Positions 7,153-14,734 of a DNA stretch of 20,698 nucleotides are shown here, piece after piece (the first letter of the stretch is position 1; the number at the start of each line of letters is the position of its first letter). The position numbers were made by a program, and so were the translations under genes. Source of the stretch: Clostridiales bacterium UBA1763 (GTDB lineage: Bacteria > Bacillota > Clostridia > Oscillospirales > Oscillospiraceae); assembly GCA_002314685.1 (NCBI GenBank), contig DCHB01000069.1, positions 12,933 through 33,630 of the forward strand, given 5' to 3'. The notes beneath the pieces were generated by a model. It ran no database searches, was not told the DNA's origin, and was given only the letters and a program-made list of their open reading frames with translations.

Positions 7153-7510
7153 CGACGTCATCCCCCTCAATCTCCACTGTTACTCTATGGGGCATACAGA
7201 TAATCGGAACGGCATCAGTTGAAATACTGCCTTGATTTACGCATATCTGGTCGGGGCAATCCGCCTCGCACACGCTAATGCTTCCCTGCTCTACGTGTAT
7301 CTTATTATACCCGTAATCGGTTTTTATTTCTATGTCGTATGCAACAGCAACCGTATCGAGATTGATTTTTTCGTAAATTTCTCCGTCAACGCGAATTACG
7401 GCTATTGTACCGACATTTCCACCCTGCTTCAGCAGTAAAAATGCGCCGATGCATAATGCAAACAGCACCGCAAAAAACAATATCCAGTTTTTACTCTTTC
7501 TTTCTGCCAT
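7145..7510 (-). CDS. NusG domain II-containing membrane-anchored protein
   Basis: A 121-aa protein with an N-terminal transmembrane helix (about residues 9-28) and a small extracytoplasmic NusG-II beta domain. The family motif is clear: CEADCPDQICVNQGSI (81-96) and IICMPHRVTVEI (103-114), with Cys 81, 85, 90 and 105. It is not the transcription factor NusG; the shared domain name is structural. The function of these stand-alone proteins is not established. The ATG at 7510 has no ribosome binding site, and the -10 box ends only six bases upstream, so the mRNA may be leaderless or nearly so; no alternative in-frame start exists nearby. It is the first gene of the minus-strand group leading to the transporter and mrp-nifX. 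Confidence 0.88.
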   Translation of the reverse strand: MAERKSKNWILFFAVLFALCIGAFLLLKQGGNVGTIAVIRVDGEIYEKINLDTVAVAYDIEIKTDYGYNKIHVEQGSISVCEADCPDQICVNQGSISTDAVPIICMPHRVTVEIEGDDVDG

Positions 7511-7516
7511 GCTTAT

Positions 7517-7545
7517 ATTTTAATTGACCTTGCCTTGCTTGTCAA
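7517..7545 (-). promoter_or_regulatory. Promoter of the NusG-II operon
   Basis: On the minus strand a consensus TTGACA (7545-7540) and TAAAAT (7522-7517) are 17 bases apart. The predicted transcription start falls at or next to the ATG at 7510. The -35 overlaps that of the divergent SEDS promoter. Confidence 0.75.
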
Positions 7546-7567
7546 TGAGCATAAATAATGTTATAAT
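7539..7567 (+). promoter_or_regulatory. Promoter of the FHA-SEDS/PBP operon
   Basis: TTGTCA (7539-7544) and TATAAT (7562-7567) are 17 bases apart, with a predicted leader of about 40 bases up to the TTG start at 7615. Confidence 0.75.
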
Positions 7568-7614
7568 ATAAAATTGAATTTATATATACTCATTCAGGAA
7601 AGAGGTGAATTCGG

Positions 7615-9300
7615 TTGTCTGCTCTTATTGTTAAGATAATTTCGTTTATTGCTCCCTTGTTTGCGATTATTGTTCTTATCAGAGCCGTGCGCTCAATGTT
7701 CAATGGAAAGACTCAAACCGAAATTTGGGGCTACATTCAGACGGACGAAAAGGTACTCCGAATTACTCACTGGGAAAATATAATAGGCAGAACCCGCTCG
7801 GCAGATATTCATTTGTCAAATCCGAAGGTCAGCCGTGTTCACGCTGTACTAATAAGAACCGCTAAGGCTAAATGGCGCATATTCGACATTTTCTCAAAGG
7901 GCGGCGTTCGCGTTAACGGTGACCCCGTAGGTGCATCGGGCTATCCCCTCAATGACGGCGATATTATAAATCTGTCCGACGTCAGTGTCAGATTCAGAGA
8001 TATTAACGAAAGACAGCGCAGTGAGATAGAATCACGCAGAGTTGTCACCTGGAAAAATGTTCATCCCGCTGTTACCCTGCTCTATCTGTCTGTTTTTCAG
8101 ATTATGATACTCTTGGAGCACTGCTTTACCGCCGCTTCGGAGAATGTCCCCGAAATCGCACTCGGCTTCGTGCTTCTTATTCTGCTTGAATGGTTTTGCT
8201 ATTTCCTCATGAGAAGTCTGCGTAAAACAGGCTTTGAGGTTGAAATTATCGCGTTTTTCCTCTCAACTATCGGACTTTCGGTTATCGCGACCTCTGTTCC
8301 GACTGAGATATTCAGGCAGATGATTATTGTATTTGCCGGTGTTGTAGCATTTTTCCTGCTTGGTGCTTGGATGCGTGACCTTGACAGGACTAAAACGATG
8401 CGCATTCCCGCCGCTGTTATCGCTATCGGGCTTTTGGCTGTAACCTTGGTTATCGGCGATGTTCAAAACGGTGCGAAAAACTGGATATTTATCGGCAGTA
8501 CTTCAATTCAGCCCTCTGAGTTTGTTAAGGTTGCATTTATCTATGTCGGCGCCGCAACGCTTGACAGACTGTTCAGCACAAAAAACCTTATAGTTTTCAT
8601 AGGTTTCTCCGCAGTTTGCGTAATGGCTCTTGCACTCATGAGCGATTTCGGTACGGCGCTTATATTCTTCGCGACCTTCCTTGTTATCTCCTTCATGCGT
8701 TCGGGCTCTATTGCTACAGTTGCACTTGCAGTCAGCGGTGCGGGCATGGCGGGCTTTCTTATGCTGAAGATTAAAACCCACGTTGCAAAGCGTTTTGCCG
8801 CATGGGGACACGTCTGGGAGGATGTTTACGACACCGGTTATCAGCAGACACACGCCATGAGCGCAGGTGCCGGCGGCGGACTTTTCGGCAAGGGTGCGGG
8901 CAACGGTTGGCTAAAGGACGGCTTTGCGGCAAATACTGACACCGTTTTCAGCCTTGTTTGTGAGGAATTGGGACTTCTAATTGCTATTTGCGCTGTTTTG
9001 GCAGTGCTTTCCCTCGCATTTTTCGCAGTTCGAAATACAGCGCAGGGGCGAAGCGCGTACTACTCCATTGCCGCCTGCGCAACTGCAAGCATGTTCACTA
9101 TTCAGCTTGCATTAAATGTATTCGGCTCTGTTGATATTCTCCCCTTTACGGGTGTTACCTTCCCCTTTGTATCCCGCGGCGGCAGCTCCGTTCTTGCCTG
9201 CTGGATGCTTCTTGCTTTCATCAAGGCGGGCGATACGAGAAAGGGTGCAAGCTTTGTCGTTAAGGCACCCGACGCTAAGGATAAGGAGGCTAAAGCATGA
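7615..9300 (+). CDS. FHA-domain/SEDS (FtsW/RodA/SpoVE) fusion, peptidoglycan glycosyltransferase
   Basis: A 561-aa fusion. An N-terminal membrane helix (4-27) is followed by a cytoplasmic FHA domain (about 45-130) with the phosphothreonine-binding signature IGRTRSADIHLS (57-68), SRVH (73-76) and NG (101-102). A SEDS polytopic region runs from about 150 to 550. SEDS proteins polymerise lipid II into glycan strands together with a class B PBP. Diagnostic segments are SIQPSEFVKVAF (297-308), SDFGTALIFF with the catalytic-type D344, TDTVFSLVCEELGL, and PFVSRGGSSVL near the C-terminus. The start is TTG at 7615, six bases after AGGTGA (7603-7608). The stop overlaps the PBP start (ATGA), so the two are made as a pair. 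The FHA domain suggests control by Ser/Thr phosphorylation, but no kinase or phosphatase gene is in the window. Elongation (RodA) versus division (FtsW) cannot be decided. Confidence 0.92.
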   Translation: MSALIVKIISFIAPLFAIIVLIRAVRSMFNGKTQTEIWGYIQTDEKVLRITHWENIIGRTRSADIHLSNPKVSRVHAVLIRTAKAKWRIFDIFSKGGVRVNGDPVGASGYPLNDGDIINLSDVSVRFRDINERQRSEIESRRVVTWKNVHPAVTLLYLSVFQIMILLEHCFTAASENVPEIALGFVLLILLEWFCYFLMRSLRKTGFEVEIIAFFLSTIGLSVIATSVPTEIFRQMIIVFAGVVAFFLLGAWMRDLDRTKTMRIPAAVIAIGLLAVTLVIGDVQNGAKNWIFIGSTSIQPSEFVKVAFIYVGAATLDRLFSTKNLIVFIGFSAVCVMALALMSDFGTALIFFATFLVISFMRSGSIATVALAVSGAGMAGFLMLKIKTHVAKRFAAWGHVWEDVYDTGYQQTHAMSAGAGGGLFGKGAGNGWLKDGFAANTDTVFSLVCEELGLLIAICAVLAVLSLAFFAVRNTAQGRSAYYSIAACATASMFTIQLALNVFGSVDILPFTGVTFPFVSRGGSSVLACWMLLAFIKAGDTRKGASFVVKAPDAKDKEAKA

Positions 9301-10586
9301 GAAAAGTATCCTTACGCTCATCCTTTGCGCTTATAATGGCACTTCTTGTCATATTAGGTCTGTGCATTTATATTATCAGATACATCAATCACGGCGAGGA
9401 ATGGGCTCTGTATTTTGATCAGGCGACCTCAAGCTGTACTTATACGCTTACAGACCGCAACGGAGTTGTGCTCGCGAAAATGGGCAACGGTGAAAAGACC
9501 TACGCAGAGGATGCCGATGTCAGAACTGCCTGCTATCAGCTTGTAGGCGACTACGGCGGAAATGTCGGCACGGGCGCACTGTCGAGCTTCACAAAAGAGC
9601 TGTCGGGCTATAATCTCATCACGGGTATTGAGGCGCAGGACGACGTTGATTTGTCCTTGACGGTTGATTCAAAGCTCAATGTCAAGGCTTATGAGGCACT
9701 TAACGGCAGAAACGGTGCGGTTATCGTCTCTAACTACAAGACGGGTGAAATTCTCTGTATGGTGTCCTCCGCGTCTATTGACCCGAACAATCCGCCTACC
9801 GAAATTCCCGACGGTGCTTATATTAACCGCTGTATAAGCTCCGCCTTCACCCCGGGCTCTGTATTTAAGCTTGTTACGCTTACGGCGGCTATTGAAAACA
9901 TTGATAACCTATATCAGCGCAGCTTCACCTGCAACGGAAGCTTTGAGGTTAACGGGCTCACAGTCACCTGTACGGGCACTCACGGCACACAGACTATTGA
10001 GCAGGCTCTCGCAAACTCCTGCAACTGTGCCTTCGGTCAGCTTGCACTTGAATTGGGCGCGGACACTATTGCGGAATATGCGGCTAAGCTCGGGCTTACC
10101 TCAAGTCATCAGCTTGACAGCATAACGACTGCCGCGGGCAATTTCGACAAGGCAGAAGCAAACAGTGCCTCTCTCGCTTGGTCGGGCATAGGTCAGTACA
10201 ACGACCTTGTATGCCCCTATTCCATGCTGAGACTCGTCAGCGCCGTAGCTAATGGCGGCACTGTTGTTGAGCCCTCCCTGCTCGGCGTATCAGACACCGA
10301 AAGCGAAATGCTCAAAGGCTCAACGGCGGCTAAGATTGCCTCAATGATGAGCTATAATGTCACCTATCATTACGGCGAATCGACCTTTCCCGGGCTTAAA
10401 ATCTGTGCAAAAACGGGCACCGCGGAGGTTGGCGACGGTCAGGCAAGCCACGGCTGGTTTGTCGGATTTTTGGATGACGACAAGCACCCCTACGCCTTTG
10501 CCGTTATCGTTGAGCACGGCGGAAGCGGATTAGGCTCGGCAGGTGCTATTGCAAACGCTGTACTGCAGGCGGCAGTAAACGATTAA
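9297..10586 (+). CDS. Class B penicillin-binding protein (PbpA-like transpeptidase)
   Basis: A 429-aa protein with one N-terminal membrane anchor (about 10-28) and an extracytoplasmic penicillin-binding domain that cross-links stem peptides. Active-site motifs are SVFK (188-191, nucleophile S188, in FTPGSVFKL), SCN (241-243) and KTG (372-374, AKTGTAEV). The N-terminal non-catalytic part is short (about 130 residues), as in actinobacterial PbpA and clostridial PbpA-like proteins, and shorter than in PBP2 or PBP3. ATG at 9297 follows AAGGAGG (9283-9289) and overlaps the SEDS stop by four bases. The cognate pairing with the upstream SEDS protein is strongly implied by this coupling. Confidence 0.93.
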   Translation: MRKVSLRSSFALIMALLVILGLCIYIIRYINHGEEWALYFDQATSSCTYTLTDRNGVVLAKMGNGEKTYAEDADVRTACYQLVGDYGGNVGTGALSSFTKELSGYNLITGIEAQDDVDLSLTVDSKLNVKAYEALNGRNGAVIVSNYKTGEILCMVSSASIDPNNPPTEIPDGAYINRCISSAFTPGSVFKLVTLTAAIENIDNLYQRSFTCNGSFEVNGLTVTCTGTHGTQTIEQALANSCNCAFGQLALELGADTIAEYAAKLGLTSSHQLDSITTAAGNFDKAEANSASLAWSGIGQYNDLVCPYSMLRLVSAVANGGTVVEPSLLGVSDTESEMLKGSTAAKIASMMSYNVTYHYGESTFPGLKICAKTGTAEVGDGQASHGWFVGFLDDDKHPYAFAVIVEHGGSGLGSAGAIANAVLQAAVND

Positions 10587-10601
10587 CACAGGAGATTTCT
10601 T

Positions 10602-12467
10602 ATGACAGACATTTCCGTCAACGGACTTGTAAAGTCCTTTGAGCTCGGAAAAAACATACTTGACGGACTCAGCTTCGATATTACCGAGGGTGAGAAGGTC
10701 GGCATACTCGGTCACAACGGCTGCGGCAAAACAACGCTGTTTCGTATTCTTATCGGCGAGCTCGACTATGACGAGGGTGCCGTATCCGTTGCAGGCTCAA
10801 AGCGTATAGGGCTAATCTCGCAAATCCCCGTATATCCTCCCGATTGGACTACCGAGGATGTGCTGAGGGATGCGCACAAAAATCTGTACGCTATTTCCGA
10901 CAAGCTTAAAATGCTTGAAAAGCAGATGGAAACCGACTCGTCCGAGCATATATTAAAGGAATACGACAGACTGTCCGAGGATTTCAGGCGTCTCGGAGGC
11001 TATGAAGCGGACTTTAACCGCAATAAGGTTGCAAACGGTCTCGACATTCCCCCTGCTATGCGCGAGCAGTTGTTTGACAGTCTTTCGGGTGGCGAGCGTA
11101 CAAGAGTCAATCTTGCCCGCCTCATACTCGAAAACACGGACATTCTATTGCTCGACGAGCCGACTAATCATCTTGACCTGCACGCAACGGAGTGGCTTGA
11201 GGACTACATACTGCACTTTAAGGGCACCGTGCTTGCAATAAGCCACGACAGATTTTTCCTTGACCGCATTGCCGAACGATGTATTGAAATAAACGACGGC
11301 AAGGCTGAGTTTTACAGCGGCGGTTATAGCTTCTATGTCATTGAGCGTCAAAAGCGATTTGAGGAAAAGCTCCGCAAATACGAAAAAGACCAAGCGAAAA
11401 TCGAACAGCTCACACGTGCCGCAGAGCAAATGCACCTTTGGGCATTCATGGGTAATGACAAGCTCCACAAGCGCGCGTTTTCCATGGAAAAGCGAATTGC
11501 AAAGCTTGAGCAGACCGAGCGTCCCACTCAGGCGAAAAAGCTCACAGCATCCTTTACCTCGCGTGAATTTTACGCCGACGAGGTTTTAGTATGCAAGGAG
11601 CTATCTAAGGCATACGGCGAAAAGAAGCTGTTTTCGGATTTAAGCCTCAGCGTCACGGGAGGCGAAAGGATTGCCCTCATCGGAGATAACGGTGTCGGAA
11701 AATCCACCTTCATCAAGCTTATAATGCAGCAGGAGGTCCCCGACTCGGGCTATGCCTATCTCGGACCGTCTGTGAGACCTGCTTATCTGCCTCAGATAAT
11801 AAGCTTCACAAACGAAGAGCGCAATTTAATAGACACCATGCTATACGACTGTAAATGTCTGCCTCAGCAGGCACGCGACAGACTCGGTGCCTTCGGCTTT
11901 CGCGGTGAGGATGTCTATACCCCCGTCGGTGCCCTGTCAGGCGGTGAGAAAAGCCGTCTGAGGCTTTGTATGCTTATGGGCAGTGAAATTAACCTTCTCA
12001 TCCTCGACGAGCCTACAAATCATCTTGATATTGCAAGCCGTGAATGGATGGAGGATACGGTTTCTCAATACTCCGAGGCGCTATTATTCGTATCGCATGA
12101 CAGATACTTCATCGAAAAGTTCGCAACCCGAATATGGTATCTCGAAAACGGCAGAGTGACGGATTACAGAGGCAGCTACTCGGAATTCAGAGAATTCAAG
12201 GCGCGTCAGGCTGTTTATACGCAGACTGCAAAAGCCGAGGTTAAGAAAAAGGAGCCTCAGCCGAAGAAAAGGTCGGGAAGCAGTGAAAAGCAGCGGGCAA
12301 AGCTTGAACGCGAGATTGAAAAGCTTGAGGCCGAGCTCTCGGACTTGGAAAAATCCGCTGAGGAAAACTCGAGCGATTATCAGAAGCTTATGGAGATTAT
12401 GTCTCAGACCGATGATATAAACAGCAGGCTTATGACCGCTTACGAGGAATGGGAGGCGCTGACATGA
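10602..12467 (+). CDS. ABC-F family ATPase
   Basis: A 621-aa soluble protein with two ABC cassettes and no membrane domain. Cassette 1 has Walker A GHNGCGKTT (37-45), signature LSGGE (161-165), DEPTNHLD (185-192) and the SHDR switch (214-217). A charged interdomain linker (about 245-310) bears the arm that in this family contacts the ribosome near the P-site tRNA. Cassette 2 has GDNGVGKST (361-369), LSGGEK (445-450), DEPTNHLD (469-476) and SHDR (498-501). The C-terminus is Lys-rich and then coiled-coil (about 543-621). ABC-F proteins are translation factors, some giving antibiotic resistance by target protection; this sequence alone does not separate the two. AGGAG lies six or seven bases before ATG 10602, 15 bases after the PBP stop. 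Confidence 0.93.
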   Translation: MTDISVNGLVKSFELGKNILDGLSFDITEGEKVGILGHNGCGKTTLFRILIGELDYDEGAVSVAGSKRIGLISQIPVYPPDWTTEDVLRDAHKNLYAISDKLKMLEKQMETDSSEHILKEYDRLSEDFRRLGGYEADFNRNKVANGLDIPPAMREQLFDSLSGGERTRVNLARLILENTDILLLDEPTNHLDLHATEWLEDYILHFKGTVLAISHDRFFLDRIAERCIEINDGKAEFYSGGYSFYVIERQKRFEEKLRKYEKDQAKIEQLTRAAEQMHLWAFMGNDKLHKRAFSMEKRIAKLEQTERPTQAKKLTASFTSREFYADEVLVCKELSKAYGEKKLFSDLSLSVTGGERIALIGDNGVGKSTFIKLIMQQEVPDSGYAYLGPSVRPAYLPQIISFTNEERNLIDTMLYDCKCLPQQARDRLGAFGFRGEDVYTPVGALSGGEKSRLRLCMLMGSEINLLILDEPTNHLDIASREWMEDTVSQYSEALLFVSHDRYFIEKFATRIWYLENGRVTDYRGSYSEFREFKARQAVYTQTAKAEVKKKEPQPKKRSGSSEKQRAKLEREIEKLEAELSDLEKSAEENSSDYQKLMEIMSQTDDINSRLMTAYEEWEALT

Positions 12468-13186
12468 AAAACCGCACATCAGCAATAACAGCCCTCGTGC
12501 TTGTATTTTTCGGTTTAATTCTCCGATTTGTATTTTCGGGACATAATTTCATCGCCTACGGTCTGTTTTTTGTCGCTTTTCTCATTTTCTTATATGAAAA
12601 ATGCAGTAAAAACACTAAGCGTATAGTTTCCCTTGTGCTCGCACTCGGTATTGTATATTTTTCGATTATTGAAATTCCTATTATTCAAGCCTCCAAGGGT
12701 GACGGCGACTTTGACGCTGACTATGTTATCGTTTTAGGTGCCGCTGTGCACGGCGATACCCCCTCCCTTTCGCTCACCGAAAGACTTGAAGCGGCGCTTT
12801 CCTATCTCACTGAGCACCCCGATACGCTTGCAATAGTCAGTGGAGGTAAGGGCGGCGGCGAGAATTTGAGCGAGGCCGAGGCAATGTATAACTGGCTTTG
12901 CGATAAGGGCATCGAGCCGAGCAGAATTATTAAAGAGGATAAGGCGACATCAACCTATGAAAATCTCAAATACAGCTTTGAGATAATAAGCTCTGTTACT
13001 GATAAAGCCGAGCCTGTTGTCGGCATTATATCGAGCGAATATCATCTTTACAGGGCAAAGCTTCTTGCATATACAATGGGCGAGAAGGTTTTGACCGTGC
13101 CCGCGCATACAACATATTTAAGCGTAAGGCTCAATTATTTTATCCGCGAGGCATTTGGCGTTACATATCAATTACTGTTTAATTGA
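12464..13186 (+). CDS. YdcF/SanA-type DUF218 membrane protein
   Basis: A 240-aa protein with two or three N-terminal membrane helices (about 6-26, 28-45, 53-72) and a C-terminal Rossmann-like DUF218 domain. Family landmarks are DADYVIVLGAAVHGDTPSL (84-102), RLEAAL, AIVSGGKGGGENLSEAEAM (123-141), EDKATSTYENL and GIISSEYHLYRA. In enterobacteria relatives (SanA, ElyC/YdcF) affect envelope integrity and peptidoglycan precursor metabolism; the biochemical activity is unknown. ATG at 12464 overlaps the ABC-F stop (ATGA) with GGGAGG (12451-12456) seven bases upstream; an earlier GTG-type extension to 12449 would lie before that site and is rejected. Its place at the end of a SEDS-PBP operon fits an envelope role. 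A terminator follows immediately. Confidence 0.9.
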   Translation: MKNRTSAITALVLVFFGLILRFVFSGHNFIAYGLFFVAFLIFLYEKCSKNTKRIVSLVLALGIVYFSIIEIPIIQASKGDGDFDADYVIVLGAAVHGDTPSLSLTERLEAALSYLTEHPDTLAIVSGGKGGGENLSEAEAMYNWLCDKGIEPSRIIKEDKATSTYENLKYSFEIISSVTDKAEPVVGIISSEYHLYRAKLLAYTMGEKVLTVPAHTTYLSVRLNYFIREAFGVTYQLLFN

Positions 13187-13215
13187 AAGCAGACTGATTA
13201 CTCAGTCTGCTTTTT
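13186..13215 (+). terminator. Terminator of the FHA-SEDS/PBP/ABC-F/DUF218 operon
   Basis: AAAGCAGACTGA (13186-13197) pairs with TCAGTCTGCTTT around TTAC, followed by a T-run. It begins on the last base of the DUF218 stop codon. Confidence 0.88.
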
Positions 13216-13273
13216 GCATTATTAGGGCACGACAGGCATAGGCTTTACAAAGCCAATATCGGGAGGGATAGCA

Positions 13274-14047
13274 TTGAAAAATGTATTGGATAAAATCAAA
13301 AAGAGAAAGGCGCTTGTATCGGCTGTATCGCTTGTGCTTTTTGTCGCTGTTATATTCTGGGCAGTGAACAGTCCTGCAATAGTCGGTGTATCAGCTGGTG
13401 ACAGACAGCTGCCAATCTACTGCGTATCACGCGAGGATAAAACAGTTTCACTGTCCTTTGATGCCGCATGGGGTAATGAGGACACTCAGCAGATAATAGA
13501 TATACTCAATAAATACGATATTAACGCGACCTTCTTTGTCGTCGGTGAGTGGGCAGACAAATATCCCGAGTCTGTAAAGGCACTCTTTGACGCGGGCAAC
13601 GAGGTTATGAGTCACTCCGATGACCATGCGCATTTTGCAAGTCTGACGGCAGATGAGATTACAAAAAACATAAACACCTCAAATGATAAGATTGAGGCAA
13701 TTACAGGTGTGCGCCCTACCCTTTTCCGCTGTCCCTACGGCGAATATAACGACACCGTTATAAATACCGTAAACAGCATGGATATGTCCGCCATTCAGTG
13801 GGATGTTGACAGCCTCGACTGGAAGGAATTATCCGCAGACGAGATTACAAGCCGAGTGCTGAACAATGTCAAAGCGGGCAGTATTATTCTGTTCCACAAT
13901 GCGGCAAAGAATACACCCGAGGCATTGCCGCAGATTATTGAATCGCTCATTGCCGACGGTTACACGATAGTACCCGTTTCACAGCTTTTGCTGACGGGCG
14001 ATTATATGATTGACAATACGGGAATGCAATGCCCCGTAAGAAAATGA
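13274..14047 (+). CDS. PdaB-like polysaccharide deacetylase family protein
   Basis: A 257-aa NodB-fold protein with an N-terminal membrane anchor (about 12-30), so it acts outside the membrane. Motif 1 is SFDAAWG (61-67) where canonical enzymes have TFDDG: the first Asp (D63) is kept and the metal-binding second Asp is Ala. Motif 2 is HSDDH (114-118) with both metal-ligand histidines, motif 3 is RCPYG (152-156), and DVDSLDW and LFHNAAKNT follow. The same motif-1 change occurs in PdaB/YbaN (TFDISWG), a protein needed for spore cortex stability whose deacetylase activity is uncertain, so PdaB-like is the best call. The start is TTG at 13274, seven bases after GGAGGG at 13261-13266; no in-frame ATG is near. 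A small hairpin (13241-13254) precedes the ribosome site. Confidence 0.88.
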   Translation: MKNVLDKIKKRKALVSAVSLVLFVAVIFWAVNSPAIVGVSAGDRQLPIYCVSREDKTVSLSFDAAWGNEDTQQIIDILNKYDINATFFVVGEWADKYPESVKALFDAGNEVMSHSDDHAHFASLTADEITKNINTSNDKIEAITGVRPTLFRCPYGEYNDTVINTVNSMDMSAIQWDVDSLDWKELSADEITSRVLNNVKAGSIILFHNAAKNTPEALPQIIESLIADGYTIVPVSQLLLTGDYMIDNTGMQCPVRK

Positions 14048-14048
14048 A

Positions 14049-14079
14049 TTGCACCCTCGTGTAAATCACGGGGGTGCAA
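14049..14079 (+). other. Stable hairpin after the deacetylase gene, without U-tract
   Basis: TTGCACCCTCGTG (14049-14061) pairs with 14067-14079 (one G-U, loop TAAAT), two bases after the stop. It is followed by seven As rather than Ts, so it is not a standard intrinsic terminator; it may stabilise the 3' end. Confidence 0.55.
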
Positions 14080-14107
14080 AAAAATGTCTAAAACTTAAAA
14101 ATAAGGC

Positions 14108-14139
14108 TTGCATTTGCTGAATGAATGTGTTACTATAAT
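14108..14139 (+). promoter_or_regulatory. Promoter of tRNA-Pro
   Basis: TTGCAT (14108-14113) is 17 bases from TACTAT (14131-14136), which overlaps a perfect TATAAT (14134-14139, spacing 20). Either register places the transcription start just before the tRNA at 14154. Confidence 0.65.
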
Positions 14140-14153
14140 CAAGCACTGCAAAT

Positions 14154-14229
14154 CCGGGTGTAGCGCAGATGGTAGCGCGCTTGAATGGGGTTCAAGAGGC
14201 CGCTGGTTCAACTCCAGTCACTCGGACCA
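14154..14229 (+). tRNA. tRNA-Pro (anticodon GGG)
   Basis: All four arms fold. The acceptor stem CCGGGTG/CACTCGG has one G-U and the C1-G72 pair typical of bacterial tRNA-Pro. The D arm is GCGC-AGATGGTA-GCGC. The anticodon stem CTTGA/TCAAG has loop ATGGGGT, giving anticodon GGG, which reads CCC and CCU. The T arm is GCTGG-TTCAACT-CCAGT. The discriminator is A and the 3' CCA is encoded (14227-14229). It is a single tRNA with its own promoter and terminator. Confidence 0.97.
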
Positions 14230-14231
14230 AG

Positions 14232-14263
14232 AAAAAAGCTTATCCTATTGGATGAGCTTTTTT
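14232..14263 (+). terminator. Terminator of tRNA-Pro
   Basis: AAAAAAGCTTATCC (14232-14245) pairs with GGATGAGCTTTTTT (14250-14263) around TATT, with one G-U pair, starting three bases after the tRNA. Confidence 0.88.
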
Positions 14264-14264
14264 C

Positions 14265-14390
14265 AGCTAAATAAATCCCTATCGGGATTTGCTCAATTCA
14301 CGCTGTGAGCTAAATATGCCTTCGGCGTGCTATATGCCCTGCGGGGCGCTTTGGGGATTTATTTAATTTAGCTTTCAATCGGTGATTGAA
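14265..14390. repeat. Palindrome-rich intergenic repeat with inverted ends
   Basis: AGCTAAATAAATCCC (14265-14279) is matched by the inverse of 14354-14373 (GGGGATTTATTTAATTTAGCT, with a small insertion). Inside are short hairpins: AAATCCC-TATC-GGGATTT (14273-14290) and GC-rich TATGCC-type units at 14315-14350; TTCAATC-GGT-GATTGAA (14374-14390) follows. There is no coding potential. It resembles the modular hairpin repeats scattered between genes of gut Clostridia. The following stretch to about 14530 holds no gene that I can see. Confidence 0.5.
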
Positions 14391-14586
14391 TATTTCGCAA
14401 TTTGCGACAGCAAATTCTTTAGCACCCGAGCAGAGCGAGGATATTTCGCTTCATTCACCTTCCTCTAACAATCCGCTTGCTACAATAAGCAGCCCTTTGC
14501 TCTGTTACTGATGTTACGGGTTTTTCCGTATTTTATGTACCTTATATATTATAAGCAATCTATTTTTATATTTAGTTTTTATAAAT

Positions 14587-14653
14587 AAACGGTATCTCGG
14601 TAACAAAGGCTGAAAATATGCTGACTTTTCAATGCTTTTTCGTGTTACCGTTT
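14587..14653 (+). other. Candidate structured RNA region with competing helices
   Basis: TGTTACCG (14643-14650) pairs with CGGTAACA (14598-14605), enclosing a TGAAAA/TTTTCA hairpin (14611-14631). The overlapping TACCGTTT (14646-14653) pairs equally well with AAACGGTA (14587-14594). The two helices exclude each other. A terminator-like hairpin follows at 14735-14773. I recognise no known RNA family. Confidence 0.35.
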
Positions 14654-14734
14654 TCCTGTAATCGGTATCGCGGCAGTTACGGCAAAGCCGAGCGAAAATC
14701 AGCCGACTGTTAAATTTCTGTCACTAAAACCTAT

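Noticed and set aside
8199..8853. Minus-strand frames inside the SEDS gene
   Set aside because: Shadows of a strongly supported coding region, with no ribosome site and no family motifs.
14108..14308. 66-aa plus-strand open frame across the tRNA
   Set aside because: It reads straight through tRNA-Pro and its terminator, which are certain.
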